DNA of 64,000 bases from an uncultured Bryobacterales bacterium (GTDB lineage: Bacteria; Acidobacteriota; Terriglobia; Bryobacterales; Bryobacteraceae), in the NCBI GenBank assembly GCA_937959285.1, contig CALGAR010000142.1, forward strand, positions 25,756 through 89,755, in the 5' to 3' direction. Below are positions 27,076-36,585 of the stretch, piece after piece. The notes below the pieces were generated by a model, which saw only the letters and a list, made by a program, of their open reading frames with translations, was not told the DNA's origin and did not search any database. The translations under genes and the position numbers were made by a program. Position 1 is the stretch's first letter. Each line of letters opens with the position of its first letter.

Positions 27076-28365
27076 TTGAGAACATTAGTAATTGGAAGCG
27101 GGGGCAGGGAGCATGCCATCGCCTGGAGGCTGGCTCAAGGAAAATCGGTGTCCCGCCTCTACGCGACACCGGGCAATCCCGGCATCGCGCGCGTCGCCGA
27201 ATGCCTCCCGTGCTCGGGCGACCCTGAGGAGCTTGTGAAGCTTGCTGAATCCGTGGACGCCGAGCTGACGGTCGTCGGTCCCGAAGCTCCCCTGGTAGCC
27301 GGGGTTGTGGACGCCTTCCGCGCCGCCGGACGCCGGATCGTCGGTCCCACGCAGGCTGCTGCCCAGCTCGAGGGTAGCAAGATCATGGCAAAGAACTTCA
27401 TGCGTGAGGCTGGAATCCCGACAGCCCGCTACAGGACTGCCATCAGCTTCGAGGAAGCGCTTGCCGCTCTGGCCGAGTTCGATTACCCGGTGGTCCTCAA
27501 GGCCGACGGCCTCGCCGCGGGCAAAGGGGTCGTAATCTGCGAGGATCGAACCAGGGCGGAAACTGTTCTTCGCGGTATGTTTTCCGGCGAACTGGTCGGC
27601 AAAGCTGGCTCTCGCGTCGTAATCGAAGAGTTCTTGCAGGGGGAAGAGGTCAGTTTTATTATCCTGACCGACGGTGAGAACGTTGTCCCTCTCCAGCCGA
27701 CGCAGGATCACAAAGCCGCCTACGACGGCGATCAGGGGCCCAATACAGGCGGCATGGGCGCTTACTGCGATAGCGCCATCCTGACCGGGGAGCAAACGGA
27801 GCAAATCCTCTCAAGTGTAATCTATCCTACACTTCAGGGTATGAAGAGGCGGGGGACGCCTTTTACCGGGTTCCTGTATGCGGGCCTCATGATGACGGCG
27901 GCTGGCCCGAAGGTGCTTGAGTTTAACGTACGCCTGGGCGATCCGGAGACCCAGGTTCTGATGCACCGCCTCACCTCGGACTTTGGCGAGCTTCTGGCTG
28001 CGGCCGCCGCCGGCTCGCTCGCTGGCGCGGAAGCTGCCTGGTATACCGAACCGAGCGTCTGCGTCGTAATGGCAGCGCATGGATACCCGGGCAAGGTGCG
28101 GACCGGCGACCTTATTGAGGGCATTGACGAGGCCGAGGCGACTGGAGCGGTCGTGTTTCAAGCCGGCACGCGCGTGGGACCGAAGGGGCTCGAGACCGCG
28201 GGCGGCCGTGTGCTGGCCGTGACGGCGACCGGCCAGGGCCTCTCCGGCGCCATCGAGAACGCCTACCGTGGCGTCGAGCGTATTCGCTTTGATGGCGTGC
28301 ACTATCGGAAAGACATTGGCCGCAAAGGACTAAGACGCTACAATAAAGAAGGTTCGGGGACGTAG
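27076..28365 (+). CDS. purD: Phosphoribosylamine-glycine ligase (GARS)
   Basis: 429 aa. The ATP-grasp enzyme that joins 5-phosphoribosylamine to glycine in purine synthesis. It begins at TTG 27076 with GGGAG eight bases upstream and the family N-terminus RTLVIGSGGREHAIAW. ATP-grasp motifs include YPVVLKADGLAAGKGV, EEFLQGEEVSF, QDHKAAYDGDQGPNTGGMG and LEFNVRLGDPETQ. The gene ends inside tRNA-Arg: its TAG stop at 28363-28365 is bases 8-10 of the tRNA. The last dozen residues follow the usual C-terminus and may be the result of this overlap. Confidence 0.96.
   Translation: MRTLVIGSGGREHAIAWRLAQGKSVSRLYATPGNPGIARVAECLPCSGDPEELVKLAESVDAELTVVGPEAPLVAGVVDAFRAAGRRIVGPTQAAAQLEGSKIMAKNFMREAGIPTARYRTAISFEEALAALAEFDYPVVLKADGLAAGKGVVICEDRTRAETVLRGMFSGELVGKAGSRVVIEEFLQGEEVSFIILTDGENVVPLQPTQDHKAAYDGDQGPNTGGMGAYCDSAILTGEQTEQILSSVIYPTLQGMKRRGTPFTGFLYAGLMMTAAGPKVLEFNVRLGDPETQVLMHRLTSDFGELLAAAAAGSLAGAEAAWYTEPSVCVVMAAHGYPGKVRTGDLIEGIDEAEATGAVVFQAGTRVGPKGLETAGGRVLAVTATGQGLSGAIENAYRGVERIRFDGVHYRKDIGRKGLRRYNKEGSGT
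28316..28344 (+). promoter_or_regulatory. Probable tRNA-Arg promoter inside purD
   Basis: TTGGCC (28316-28321) and TACAAT (28339-28344) are 17 bases apart, matching the consensus hexamers at four and five positions. Transcription would start about 28351, five bases before the tRNA. The whole element lies within the last 50 bases of purD. Confidence 0.5.
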
Positions 28366-28432
28366 CTCAGTTGGATAGAGCGTCCGCCTCCTAAGCGGAA
28401 GGTCGGCAGTTCGAATCTGCCCGTCCCTACCA
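28356..28432 (+). tRNA. tRNA-Arg (anticodon CCT), CCA encoded
   Basis: 77 nt. Acceptor GGGGACG pairs with CGTCCCT (first pair G-U), discriminator A, then CCA at 28430-28432. The anticodon stem-loop TCCGC-CTCCTAA-GCGGA gives CCT, reading AGG. T arm GGCAGTTCGAATCTGCC. The first 10 bases are also the end of purD. Confidence 0.96.
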
Positions 28433-28473
28433 TCCTTTGCGGCGGATAGCTACACTAGAGTTGATCCGCGCAA

Positions 28474-31400
28474 ATGGCCGACAATCCTTTCGTCCATCTC
28501 CACTGCCACACCGACTACTCGCTGCTTGATGGAGCCTGCGAGATCAATCAGTTGATGGAACTCGTGTCGGCGCTAAACATGCCTGCGGTGGCCATGACCG
28601 ATCATGGCAATCTCTTTGGCGCCGTCGAGTTCTACAACAAGGCCAAAGAGAAGGGCATCCACCCGATCATTGGTTGCGAAGTCTACGTGGCGCAGCAGGG
28701 CCACAAGGTAAAGTCGGACACCAACCGGTATAACCACCTGGTCCTTCTGTGCGAGAACCAGGAAGGCTATCGCAATCTGATCAAATTGGTCTCGACCGGG
28801 TATCTGGACGGCTTTTACTACAAGCCTCGCATCGACAAAGATCTTCTGGCGCAGCATTCCAAAGGCCTGATCGCGATGTCTGCCTGTCTCAGGGGCGACA
28901 TCAACGAGACCTTACTGCAGGAGCGCTACGAGGACGCGAAGGCGCTCGCCTATCAATACCAGGACATGTTCGGGAAAGAGAACTTCTTTCTCGAAATTCA
29001 AGACCACGGCCTCGATCAAGACCGCGTGGTGATGCCGCTGTTGAACCGCCTTTCCAAAGATACCGGCATCCCGCTGGTCGCCACCAACGACTCCCACTAC
29101 CTGCGGAAGGAAGACGCCCGCGTTCACGAGATCCTGCTTTGCATCCAGACGGGCAAGACGATGAGCGATCCGAACCGGATGCGCTTCACCCAACCAGCCT
29201 TCTATCTCAAGTCGCGAGAGGAGATGATGGCCTTGTTTGGGGAGATCGAGCATGCGCTCGATCGGACGTGGGAGATTGCCCAGCGGTGTCAGGTGAAGCT
29301 GGAGAAGGTCAAGGAGCCCTTCCCTCGGTTTGACGTTCCGCCCGAACATACGATCGATTCCTATTTCGAATATGTCGCCCGGCAGGGCTTCGAGCGGCGC
29401 CGGCCGCGCCTGGAGATGATGGCGGCCAAGGGGGTCCTCAAGCACGACCTCGCGGAGTATAGCGAGCGGCTTGATCGCGAGATCAAGATCATCCAGCAGA
29501 TGAAGTTCTCAGGCTACTTCCTCATCGTCTGGGACTTCATCCGCTTCGCCAAATCGTCCGGCATCCCGGTTGGACCGGGCCGCGGATCGGCGGCGGGCAG
29601 CCTGGTCAGCTATGCAATGGAGATCACCGACATCGATCCATTGCAATACGGCCTACTCTTTGAGCGCTTCCTGAATCCGGAGCGCGTCAGCATGCCCGAT
29701 ATCGATATCGACTTCTGCACCCACCGCCGCGGCGAGGTGATTCAATACGTCACCGAGAAGTACGGGCGTGAGCAGGTGGCGCAGATCATCACCTTCGGCA
29801 CGCTCGGCGCGAAGGCGGCGCTTAAAGACGTGGCGCGGGCTTTGGATCTGACGTTTGGCGAAGCAGACCGCATTACCAAGCTTGTCCCCGCGCAGTTGAA
29901 TATCAAGCTCAAGGATGCATACGAGCAGGAGCCCGGCTTCGAGGAGCTTGCCCGGAAAGACAAGCGTATCCGAGAAGTTCTCGATACAGCGCTGAAGCTG
30001 GAGGGCATGGCGCGGAATGCCGGAATGCATGCGGCCGGCGTCGTCATCTCGCCTGTTCCGTTAAAGGAACTGGTGCCGTTGTACCGGACGAACCGGGACG
30101 AAATTGTCACCCAGTACGACATGGGCGGTCTTGAGAAGCTTGGTCTTCTCAAGATGGACTTTCTGGGGCTGACGACGCTCACCATCATCCACGACACACT
30201 GCGGCTGATTAAGAAGTATCGCGGGCTGGATCTGAAGATTGAAGACATTCCACTGACGGACTCCTACACGTACGAGCGGATCTTCTGCAATGGCTACACG
30301 AGCGGCGTGTTCCAGTTCGAATCGGCGGGCATGCGGGACATTCTGGTTCGCTACAAGCCGGACCGGATCGAAGACCTGATCGCCCTGAACGCTCTCTACC
30401 GTCCCGGTCCCATGGGCATGATCGACGACTTCATCGACCGGAAACACGGCCGGAAGGAAGTCGTCTACGACCTGCCGCAGATGAAGGACATCCTCGAAGA
30501 GACCTTTGGCGTGATGGTCTATCAGGAACAGGTCATGCAGATGGCCAACGTCCTGGCGGGCTACTCTCTCGGCGAAGCGGATCTGCTGCGCCGCGCCATG
30601 GGCAAGAAGAAACCGGAGGAGATGGCCAAGCAGCGGGAGCGCTTCATCAAAGGCGCGCTGGAGCGAGGCCTGCCGCAGAAGAAGGTCGAGAAGGTTTTCG
30701 AGCTGATGGAGAAGTTCGCCGGGTACGGCTTCAACAAGTCGCACTCCGCCGCATACGCCTATCTCGCCTTCATCACGGCCTATCTGAAGGCCCACTATCC
30801 GGTGTACTTCATGTCCGCCCTGCTGACGTCGGAAACGGGCAATACGGCGAAGGTCGTGAAGTACATCAACGAATGCCGCGACATGGGCATCAAGGTGCTT
30901 CCGCCGGATGTCAACACGAGCGACATGGACTTCACGCCCGATGGGGACGCCATTCGTTTCGGACTTGGAGCCATCAAGAACGTCGGGGCGAACGCGGTGG
31001 AAGCGATTCTTAAGGCTCGCGCGGAGAAGGGAAATTTCCGTTCGCTCTACCAGTTCTGTGAAACCGTCGATCTCAGCAGCGTAAATCGCCGCGTGATCGA
31101 GAGTCTGATCAAGGCAGGCGCGATGGACAGCCTGGAGGGCACCCGGTCCCAGAAATTTGCGATCATCGAGGCTGCCATGGAAGCTGGGCAGCGCGCCTGG
31201 AAGGATCGTGAGAGCGGCCAGGTCGGACTCTTCTTTACGACAGTGGACGAGCCGGTGCCGGAACCGCCGCTGCCGGATCTGCCGGAATGGCCGAGCCGTG
31301 AAAAGCTCGCAGGCGAAAAGGAGATGATCGGTTTCTATGTTACCGGTCATCCTCTGGACGAATACATGGACAAAGTTGCGGAGCTCGCAACGCACGACAC

Positions 31401-31932
31401 TTCCAACCTGGAAAACCTTGAAAAAGGCCACGAAGTGGCGCTGTGCGGCATCCTCACTTCGATCCAGCGCCGGAGGAACAAAGAAGGGAAGCTCTGGGCC
31501 TCGATGCAGATTGAAGACCTCCAGGGCAGCGTGGATGCGATGGTCTTTGCATCCTCGTACGAGCAATTGGCGCAGCAGCTCGTGGAGGATAAGGCGGTTC
31601 TGGTGAAAGGGGTCGTGATGCCGGAAGAGAATGCCCCGCCTAAGATCTCCATTAAAGATGTCATCCCGCTGGATGTGGCTCGCGTTCCCTATCCTACGCT
31701 TGTTTCGATCAGAGTCCGGCTGGGCCAGAACGGCAACGGCGATAAAGCCGAAGCCTTGAAGCAGCTCTTTGTCCGCAAGCCGGGCCAGACTGAGGTAAGA
31801 TTACGCCTGGAAAAGCCGCGTGATTTTGCGCTCCTTCTGGACATCACCGCCAAGATCCGGCCGGACAAGGAGTTTAAGGCTGCGCTTAACAGCATCTGTG
31901 GTCCAGAATCGCTCGAAGTACTCGCGACCTGA
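28474..31932 (+). CDS. dnaE: DNA polymerase III alpha subunit
   Basis: 1152 aa, the usual size for DnaE1. The replicative polymerase. The N-terminal PHP domain shows HLHCHTDYSLLDGA; the palm has GPGRGSAAGSLVSYAM and the catalytic acidic pair in MPDIDIDFCTHRRGE, with a further aspartate in the DIEDIPLTD-type region downstream. The finger and little-finger regions (QEQVMQMANVLAGYSLGEAD, GYGFNKSHSAAYA) are conserved, and the OB fold is near residues 1000-1080. ATG 28474 is close after tRNA-Arg. accA begins 6 bases after its stop. Confidence 0.97.
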   Translation: MADNPFVHLHCHTDYSLLDGACEINQLMELVSALNMPAVAMTDHGNLFGAVEFYNKAKEKGIHPIIGCEVYVAQQGHKVKSDTNRYNHLVLLCENQEGYRNLIKLVSTGYLDGFYYKPRIDKDLLAQHSKGLIAMSACLRGDINETLLQERYEDAKALAYQYQDMFGKENFFLEIQDHGLDQDRVVMPLLNRLSKDTGIPLVATNDSHYLRKEDARVHEILLCIQTGKTMSDPNRMRFTQPAFYLKSREEMMALFGEIEHALDRTWEIAQRCQVKLEKVKEPFPRFDVPPEHTIDSYFEYVARQGFERRRPRLEMMAAKGVLKHDLAEYSERLDREIKIIQQMKFSGYFLIVWDFIRFAKSSGIPVGPGRGSAAGSLVSYAMEITDIDPLQYGLLFERFLNPERVSMPDIDIDFCTHRRGEVIQYVTEKYGREQVAQIITFGTLGAKAALKDVARALDLTFGEADRITKLVPAQLNIKLKDAYEQEPGFEELARKDKRIREVLDTALKLEGMARNAGMHAAGVVISPVPLKELVPLYRTNRDEIVTQYDMGGLEKLGLLKMDFLGLTTLTIIHDTLRLIKKYRGLDLKIEDIPLTDSYTYERIFCNGYTSGVFQFESAGMRDILVRYKPDRIEDLIALNALYRPGPMGMIDDFIDRKHGRKEVVYDLPQMKDILEETFGVMVYQEQVMQMANVLAGYSLGEADLLRRAMGKKKPEEMAKQRERFIKGALERGLPQKKVEKVFELMEKFAGYGFNKSHSAAYAYLAFITAYLKAHYPVYFMSALLTSETGNTAKVVKYINECRDMGIKVLPPDVNTSDMDFTPDGDAIRFGLGAIKNVGANAVEAILKARAEKGNFRSLYQFCETVDLSSVNRRVIESLIKAGAMDSLEGTRSQKFAIIEAAMEAGQRAWKDRESGQVGLFFTTVDEPVPEPPLPDLPEWPSREKLAGEKEMIGFYVTGHPLDEYMDKVAELATHDTSNLENLEKGHEVALCGILTSIQRRRNKEGKLWASMQIEDLQGSVDAMVFASSYEQLAQQLVEDKAVLVKGVVMPEENAPPKISIKDVIPLDVARVPYPTLVSIRVRLGQNGNGDKAEALKQLFVRKPGQTEVRLRLEKPRDFALLLDITAKIRPDKEFKAALNSICGPESLEVLAT

Positions 31933-31938
31933 AATCCA

Positions 31939-32886
31939 ATGAACTCGAACGACGACATTCAGCGACGGATTGCCGATCTTGAAAGAGAATTGTCCGAACT
32001 GCGAAGCGCCAACCCCGGCGCCCAGCCGCGGGCTTCCGAAGTCGAGCGGGAACTGACGGCACTTCGGGAGGATGGGCCGCATCCCGCCTATCAGCGGGTC
32101 AAACTGGCCCGCCACCCGAAGCGCCCCCACTCTCTCGACTACATCCAGCGCATCTTTACCAATTTCGAGGAGATTCACGGCGATCGCTTCTTCGGAGACG
32201 ACCCGGCGATCGTTTGCGGCATGGCAATGCTGGACGGCTCCCCGGTGATGGTTGTGGCCCAGCAGAAGGGAAGGGACACCAAACAGAACCTGCACCGAAA
32301 CTTTGGCATGCCCAAGCCCGAAGGCTATCGCAAGGCCTTGCGAGCAATGAAGATCGCGGCGAAGTTCAGCCGTCCGATCATTACGTTCCTCGATACTCCG
32401 GGGGCATATCCCGGCATCGACGCCGAGGAGCGGGGACAAGCTGAAGCCATTGCTGTCAACCTCCGGGAGATGGCGCGGCTGGGCACTCCCGTCGTCACGG
32501 CGGTCATCGGCGAGGGTGGCAGCGGCGGAGCGCTGGCCCTGGGGGTCGGGAACAAAGTTCTCATGCTCGAGAACTCCGTCTACAGCGTCATCTCGCCCGA
32601 AAGCTGCGCGGCAATCATCTATCGAGATTCGGGGAAAGCGGAACTCGCTGCCGCCGCGTTGAAGCTCACCGCCGATGATTTGCTCAGCTTTGGCATTATC
32701 GACGAGATTGTGCCGGAGCCGCCGGAGGGCGCCCACGCGGACTATGAACGGGCGGCCGACAATCTCGCGGAGGCGCTGCGGCGTTCGCTCGCCGCTCTGA
32801 AAGGATTGGCGCCGGCGGAACTTGTCAACCAGCGTTACCAGAAGTTCCGGCGGATGGGTAACTTTTTCGCAGAGGCAGCGGTTTGA
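31939..32886 (+). CDS. accA: Acetyl-CoA carboxylase carboxyltransferase subunit alpha
   Basis: 315 aa. With AccD it transfers the carboxyl group from biotin to acetyl-CoA to make malonyl-CoA. The crotonase-type fold shows HPKRPHSLDYI, FGDRFFGDDPAIVCG-like region, GRDTKQNLHRNFGMPKPEGYRK region, LDTPGAYPGIDAEERGQAEA and GEGGSGGALALGVGN. The N-terminal helix is typical. It follows dnaE by 6 bases and overlaps the next small gene through a TTGA junction (32883-32886). Confidence 0.97.
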   Translation: MNSNDDIQRRIADLERELSELRSANPGAQPRASEVERELTALREDGPHPAYQRVKLARHPKRPHSLDYIQRIFTNFEEIHGDRFFGDDPAIVCGMAMLDGSPVMVVAQQKGRDTKQNLHRNFGMPKPEGYRKALRAMKIAAKFSRPIITFLDTPGAYPGIDAEERGQAEAIAVNLREMARLGTPVVTAVIGEGGSGGALALGVGNKVLMLENSVYSVISPESCAAIIYRDSGKAELAAAALKLTADDLLSFGIIDEIVPEPPEGAHADYERAADNLAEALRRSLAALKGLAPAELVNQRYQKFRRMGNFFAEAAV

Positions 32887-33149
32887 GCAAGTCCCGAATC
32901 CTCGTGATCATCGCCGCGTGCATCGCTTTCATTGGGATCCTTCTGTACTCCTCGCTTCGTACCTCCCGCCGGGTGGAGGTTTGCATTACATTCCAGGGGC
33001 GAACTGCCTGCCGCATTGCCTCGGCCGAGACCGAGCAGGAGGCCATTCGAACGGCGACGGAAACGGCATGCGCGGTTCTCGCCTCGGGCGTCACCGACAC
33101 GATGGCTTGTCTCCGGACTCCCCCGGACCGTGTCCGCGTTCTCGATTAG
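32883..33149 (+). CDS. Small single-span membrane protein of unknown function
   Basis: 88 aa, beginning at TTG 32883 inside the accA stop (TTGA), which suggests translational coupling. One N-terminal membrane helix is clear (ILVIIAACIAFIGILLY, about 6-22), then a short exported or periplasmic domain with four cysteines (VEVCITFQGRTACRI, TACAVL and MACLRTP). It may be tail-out with a structural role for the disulfides. I do not recognise the family. It is followed by a 220-base gap without a gene. Confidence 0.68.
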   Translation: MSKSRILVIIAACIAFIGILLYSSLRTSRRVEVCITFQGRTACRIASAETEQEAIRTATETACAVLASGVTDTMACLRTPPDRVRVLD

Positions 33150-33369
33150 AGGCCTTCAGTTTTCCGGGTATGGGGCGACCTGGAGTCGGCTATCATGTAG
33201 GGTTGTAGGAATATCGCTGGAAAACAGCCGCGGGGTGTTTCTTTTCTCTCAGTCCACACGTCTTTAGAATTACAAGGACCGCGGAAGGATCTTTCGCACC
33301 GGCAATTTCGCTCAGATTGAACAATGGATGGAGAGTGTTCGTATCCTCTAGGCGGGAGTCGCTAAACAA

Positions 33370-34785
33370 GTGAAGCGCAAGTGGAAAATAACGCTGTTCA
33401 TCGTAATCTCACTGACGGCGATTGTTGGTGTGCTTGCCGGCATCCGTATCAGCCAGCGGGGGATCGTCACGGTCCAGACTGGTAGGGCGTTCAGGCAGGA
33501 CATCGCATCGGTCGTTACGGCATCGGGCGAGATCAAACCCAGAAACTACGTCAATATTGGCGCGAACGTAATGGGCCGCATCATCTCGCTGGAGGTTGCC
33601 GAAGGAGACCGCGTTCGGAAAAACCAAGTGGTGGCGCGGCTGGAAGCGGTCCAGGCGGAGGCGGACGTTCAAGCGCAGCAGGCAAATTTGCGCTCAGCGG
33701 AAGCGGAATCGGCGGCGGCGGAAGCCGCTGTCCAGGCACAGAATGAGAATCTGAAGACAGCGCAGGCGAGCATCGACCGCGCCAAAGCGGAGCTCGAACG
33801 CGCACGTCTGGACTTCAGCCGGGCGGAGCAGCTTTTCAAAGAGAAGCTCATTGCGCAGCAGGAGTTCGATACGAAAAAAGCGAACTATGATGCGCTCATG
33901 GCGGCGCTCCGCGAGGCGGAGGCGCGGTTTTCTCAGTTGAAGGCGCAAAAGCAGCAGACGGAGGCGCAGCTTGCCGTCAGCCAGCGCCGGGTCTCGCAGA
34001 TTCAGGCGACCCTGCGCCGCTTCTCAGACGTTCTGCAAAAGCACAACGCGATCTCGCCGATTGACGGGGTTGTCACCAACCTGCCGGTGCGGGTGGGTGA
34101 GACCGTCGTGCCCGGCATTCAGAACTCTCCGGCCAGTCTCATCATGACCATCGCCGACATGTCGCTGATCACGGCGGAGGTCAAGGTGGACGAAACGGAC
34201 ATCGTGAACGTCAAACTCGGACAGGAGGCGGACATCACGATCGACGCGATGCCAAACCGGGTCTTCAAGGGCCGGGTGATCGAGATCGGAAACACGGCAA
34301 TTCTGCGCTCGACCGGACTTGCCGCGTCTCAGAGCGCGATTTCAAGCCAGGAAGCCAAAGATTTTAAGGTGGTGGTCGCTCTGGACAATCCCCCTGAGGA
34401 CATTCGACCGGGCCTCTCCTGCACCGCGAAGGTGACGACCGCTACCAGGCAGCAGGCCCTGACCATTCCGATTCAGGCTCTGACCGTCCGGCAGAAGGGA
34501 GACCTCGAGCCGAAGAAAGAAGGCGTCCAGGCTGCGACGCAGCCGGATCCCGTGGCCGAAAGAGCGAAGCGGGAGGAAGTGCAGGGTGTTTTTGTAGTGC
34601 AGGGTGATCGAGCTGTCTTCCGGCAGGTGGAGACCGGGATCACGGGGGCTACCGACATTGAAGTCCTGAGCGGGTTGAAGGAGGGAGACGAGATTGTCAC
34701 CGGCAGCTACAAGGTCATCCGTACCCTCCGCAACGACACAAGAATTAAGGTGGACAATAAGTCCCCGGCAAAAGCCGAATCCTAA
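33370..34785 (+). CDS. HlyD/MacA-type periplasmic adaptor subunit
   Basis: 471 aa from GTG 33370. A single N-terminal membrane helix (ITLFIVISLTAIVGVLAGI) is followed by the barrel-sandwich hybrid (ANVMGRIISLEVAEGDRVRKNQ), a long helical hairpin of heptads at about 95-215, the second half-lipoyl segment and a beta-barrel domain. Such proteins bridge an inner-membrane ABC or RND pump to an outer-membrane channel. The hairpin is long, as in MacA. The ATPase gene follows after 14 bases, but no permease is present. Substrate unknown. Confidence 0.88.
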   Translation: MKRKWKITLFIVISLTAIVGVLAGIRISQRGIVTVQTGRAFRQDIASVVTASGEIKPRNYVNIGANVMGRIISLEVAEGDRVRKNQVVARLEAVQAEADVQAQQANLRSAEAESAAAEAAVQAQNENLKTAQASIDRAKAELERARLDFSRAEQLFKEKLIAQQEFDTKKANYDALMAALREAEARFSQLKAQKQQTEAQLAVSQRRVSQIQATLRRFSDVLQKHNAISPIDGVVTNLPVRVGETVVPGIQNSPASLIMTIADMSLITAEVKVDETDIVNVKLGQEADITIDAMPNRVFKGRVIEIGNTAILRSTGLAASQSAISSQEAKDFKVVVALDNPPEDIRPGLSCTAKVTTATRQQALTIPIQALTVRQKGDLEPKKEGVQAATQPDPVAERAKREEVQGVFVVQGDRAVFRQVETGITGATDIEVLSGLKEGDEIVTGSYKVIRTLRNDTRIKVDNKSPAKAES

Positions 34786-34799
34786 GGGAAGGAATCATA

Positions 34800-35537
34800 A
34801 TGGCGCAAGCAGTAGCGGAAGCGATTGAACGAGGCGAACAGTTAAGGCGCGACGGAATCGTCATCCGGACTTACGATCTCTGGAAGACCTACCTCATGGG
34901 CGACCAGGAGATCAACGCGGTTTCGGGTGTCGACATCGAGATCCGGCGCGGTGAGTACGTCGCGATCATGGGACCATCAGGTTCAGGCAAATCGACCCTG
35001 ATGAACCTTCTCGGTTGCCTCGACACGCCTACCAAGGGTGAGTACTTTATCAACGGCCGACTGGTCAGCTCGATGACCGATGATGAGCTCGCCCGGATCC
35101 GGAACAAGGAAATTGGCTTCGTATTCCAGACGTTTAACCTGCTTCCACGCGCCACCGCTCTGCACAACGTCGAGCTCCCCCTCATCTATGCAGGGGTGCC
35201 GGCGGAGATTCGTCAGGAGAAGGCCCGTCAGGCCTTGAAGCAGGTCGATCTGGAGCGGCGTATGCTTCATAAGCCAAACGAGCTCTCCGGCGGACAGCGC
35301 CAGCGCGTGGCGATCGCGCGGGCGCTGGTGAACAGCCCCTCGATCCTGCTCGCCGACGAGCCTACCGGAAACCTGGATACGGCGACCGGCAACGAAATCA
35401 TGGCGCTCTTCGAACGGCTGCATCAGCAGGGGAACACCATCGTGCTGGTGACCCATGAGCACGACATCGCGTTGCACGCTCACCGCGTGATCTACATTCG
35501 CGACGGTAAGGTGGCCCGCGACGAGAAGGTGAAGTAG
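34800..35537 (+). CDS. MacB/LolD-type ABC transporter ATPase
   Basis: 245 aa. An ABC ATPase with Walker A MGPSGSGKSTLMNLLG, signature LSGGQRQRVAIARAL and Walker B LLADEPTGNLD; these match the MacB/LolD/FtsE group. It has about 30 residues before the core that other members lack. It should act with an FtsX-like permease and the adjacent adaptor as a tripartite exporter. The permease is missing, and the next gene is on the other strand, ending at 35539. Confidence 0.9.
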   Translation: MAQAVAEAIERGEQLRRDGIVIRTYDLWKTYLMGDQEINAVSGVDIEIRRGEYVAIMGPSGSGKSTLMNLLGCLDTPTKGEYFINGRLVSSMTDDELARIRNKEIGFVFQTFNLLPRATALHNVELPLIYAGVPAEIRQEKARQALKQVDLERRMLHKPNELSGGQRQRVAIARALVNSPSILLADEPTGNLDTATGNEIMALFERLHQQGNTIVLVTHEHDIALHAHRVIYIRDGKVARDEKVK

Positions 35538-35538
35538 T

Positions 35539-36507
35539 TCAGTAGCCGCTGTTCTTGTCTACAACGTTTAGCAACGGTTCTCCTTTTGAGAACCGTTCGA
35601 AATTCTTCACAAAGAATTCCGTCGTCTCGTGAAGCCAGGTAGCGGTGTGGTCGGCGGAATGGGGAGAGACCAAAACGTTCTCCATGCCCCAGAATGGGTG
35701 ATCGGACGGTAGCGGTTCCTGTTCGAAGACATCGAGCGCCGCTCCGCGAATCGCCTTTTCCTGGAGCACACGGATCAATGCCTTTTCGTCGATCAGAGGC
35801 CCCCGTCCAACGTTGATTATCACGCCGGTCGGCTTCATAGCACGCAGTTCGGCCTCGCCGATCATGCCTCTCGTTTCCGGAGTGAGCGCCGCGGCGACCA
35901 CGACGTAGTCGGAGGTTGCCATCACGTCGCGCAGACGTTCGAAGGGCAGCACCTCATCAACGAGCGGGTCGTTCTGTGACATCTCAGGCCGCCGGCGCAG
36001 AGCCGTGATCTTCATCCCGAACGGCCGTGCCCGTTCTGCCGCTGCCCGGCCGATGCCGCCATAACCTACAATGCCAAGCCGCTTATTGTGGAGTTCCTCC
36101 ACGTCGTACTGCTCCCACCGGTGTTCCGCCTGCTGCCTCAGAAGGCGGCGCAGGTCCTTCGCGAAGAACAGCATCGAGGAAATCACAAACTCGCCAAGCG
36201 ACCGCGCGAACACGCCACGTGCGTTCGTGAGCGGAATGGGACGGCTCTTGAGTTCGGGCGTCAATATGTGCTCGACGCCGGCCGAAAGGGAATGGACCCA
36301 GCGGACGCGAGGAGCCTTCGGAAACACTTCGTTGAACAAGGCGTGCCCCCCCATCCCCACGACGATGACATCCGCTTCGCAGAGAGCATCGCCGAAGGCG
36401 TCAGGACGATTCCCAACAACGACGCGAGCACTGGGGGGGAGCTTTTTCAGCACCTCCAGAGAGGGCAAATCAGGGTCGGAAAGAACGAGAACAGTGAGCA
36501 CACTCAT
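35539..36507 (-). CDS. NAD-dependent D-2-hydroxyacid dehydrogenase
   Basis: 322 aa. A D-isomer-specific 2-hydroxyacid dehydrogenase. The Rossmann loop is LGIVGYGGIGRAAAERA, followed by an arginine of the substrate pocket in INVGRGPLIDEKAL and the catalytic histidine near VSPHSADHT. The sequence lacks the extra domains of PGDH, so phosphoglycerate is unlikely; a glyoxylate/hydroxypyruvate or lactate-type substrate fits better. It ends convergent with the ABC ATPase (one base between stops). No pathway partner is adjacent. Confidence 0.9.
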   Translation of the reverse strand: MSVLTVLVLSDPDLPSLEVLKKLPPSARVVVGNRPDAFGDALCEADVIVVGMGGHALFNEVFPKAPRVRWVHSLSAGVEHILTPELKSRPIPLTNARGVFARSLGEFVISSMLFFAKDLRRLLRQQAEHRWEQYDVEELHNKRLGIVGYGGIGRAAAERARPFGMKITALRRRPEMSQNDPLVDEVLPFERLRDVMATSDYVVVAAALTPETRGMIGEAELRAMKPTGVIINVGRGPLIDEKALIRVLQEKAIRGAALDVFEQEPLPSDHPFWGMENVLVSPHSADHTATWLHETTEFFVKNFERFSKGEPLLNVVDKNSGY

Positions 36508-36585
36508 GAAGCTCTGACTGTATCATAATGAGGCCCCGGCAAATGCGGCCGCGCCGAAAGGAAATTCCGCCGTGCCGGCAGATGA

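Noticed and set aside
30061..31566. 501-codon minus-strand frame
   Set aside because: Antisense to the conserved middle of dnaE.
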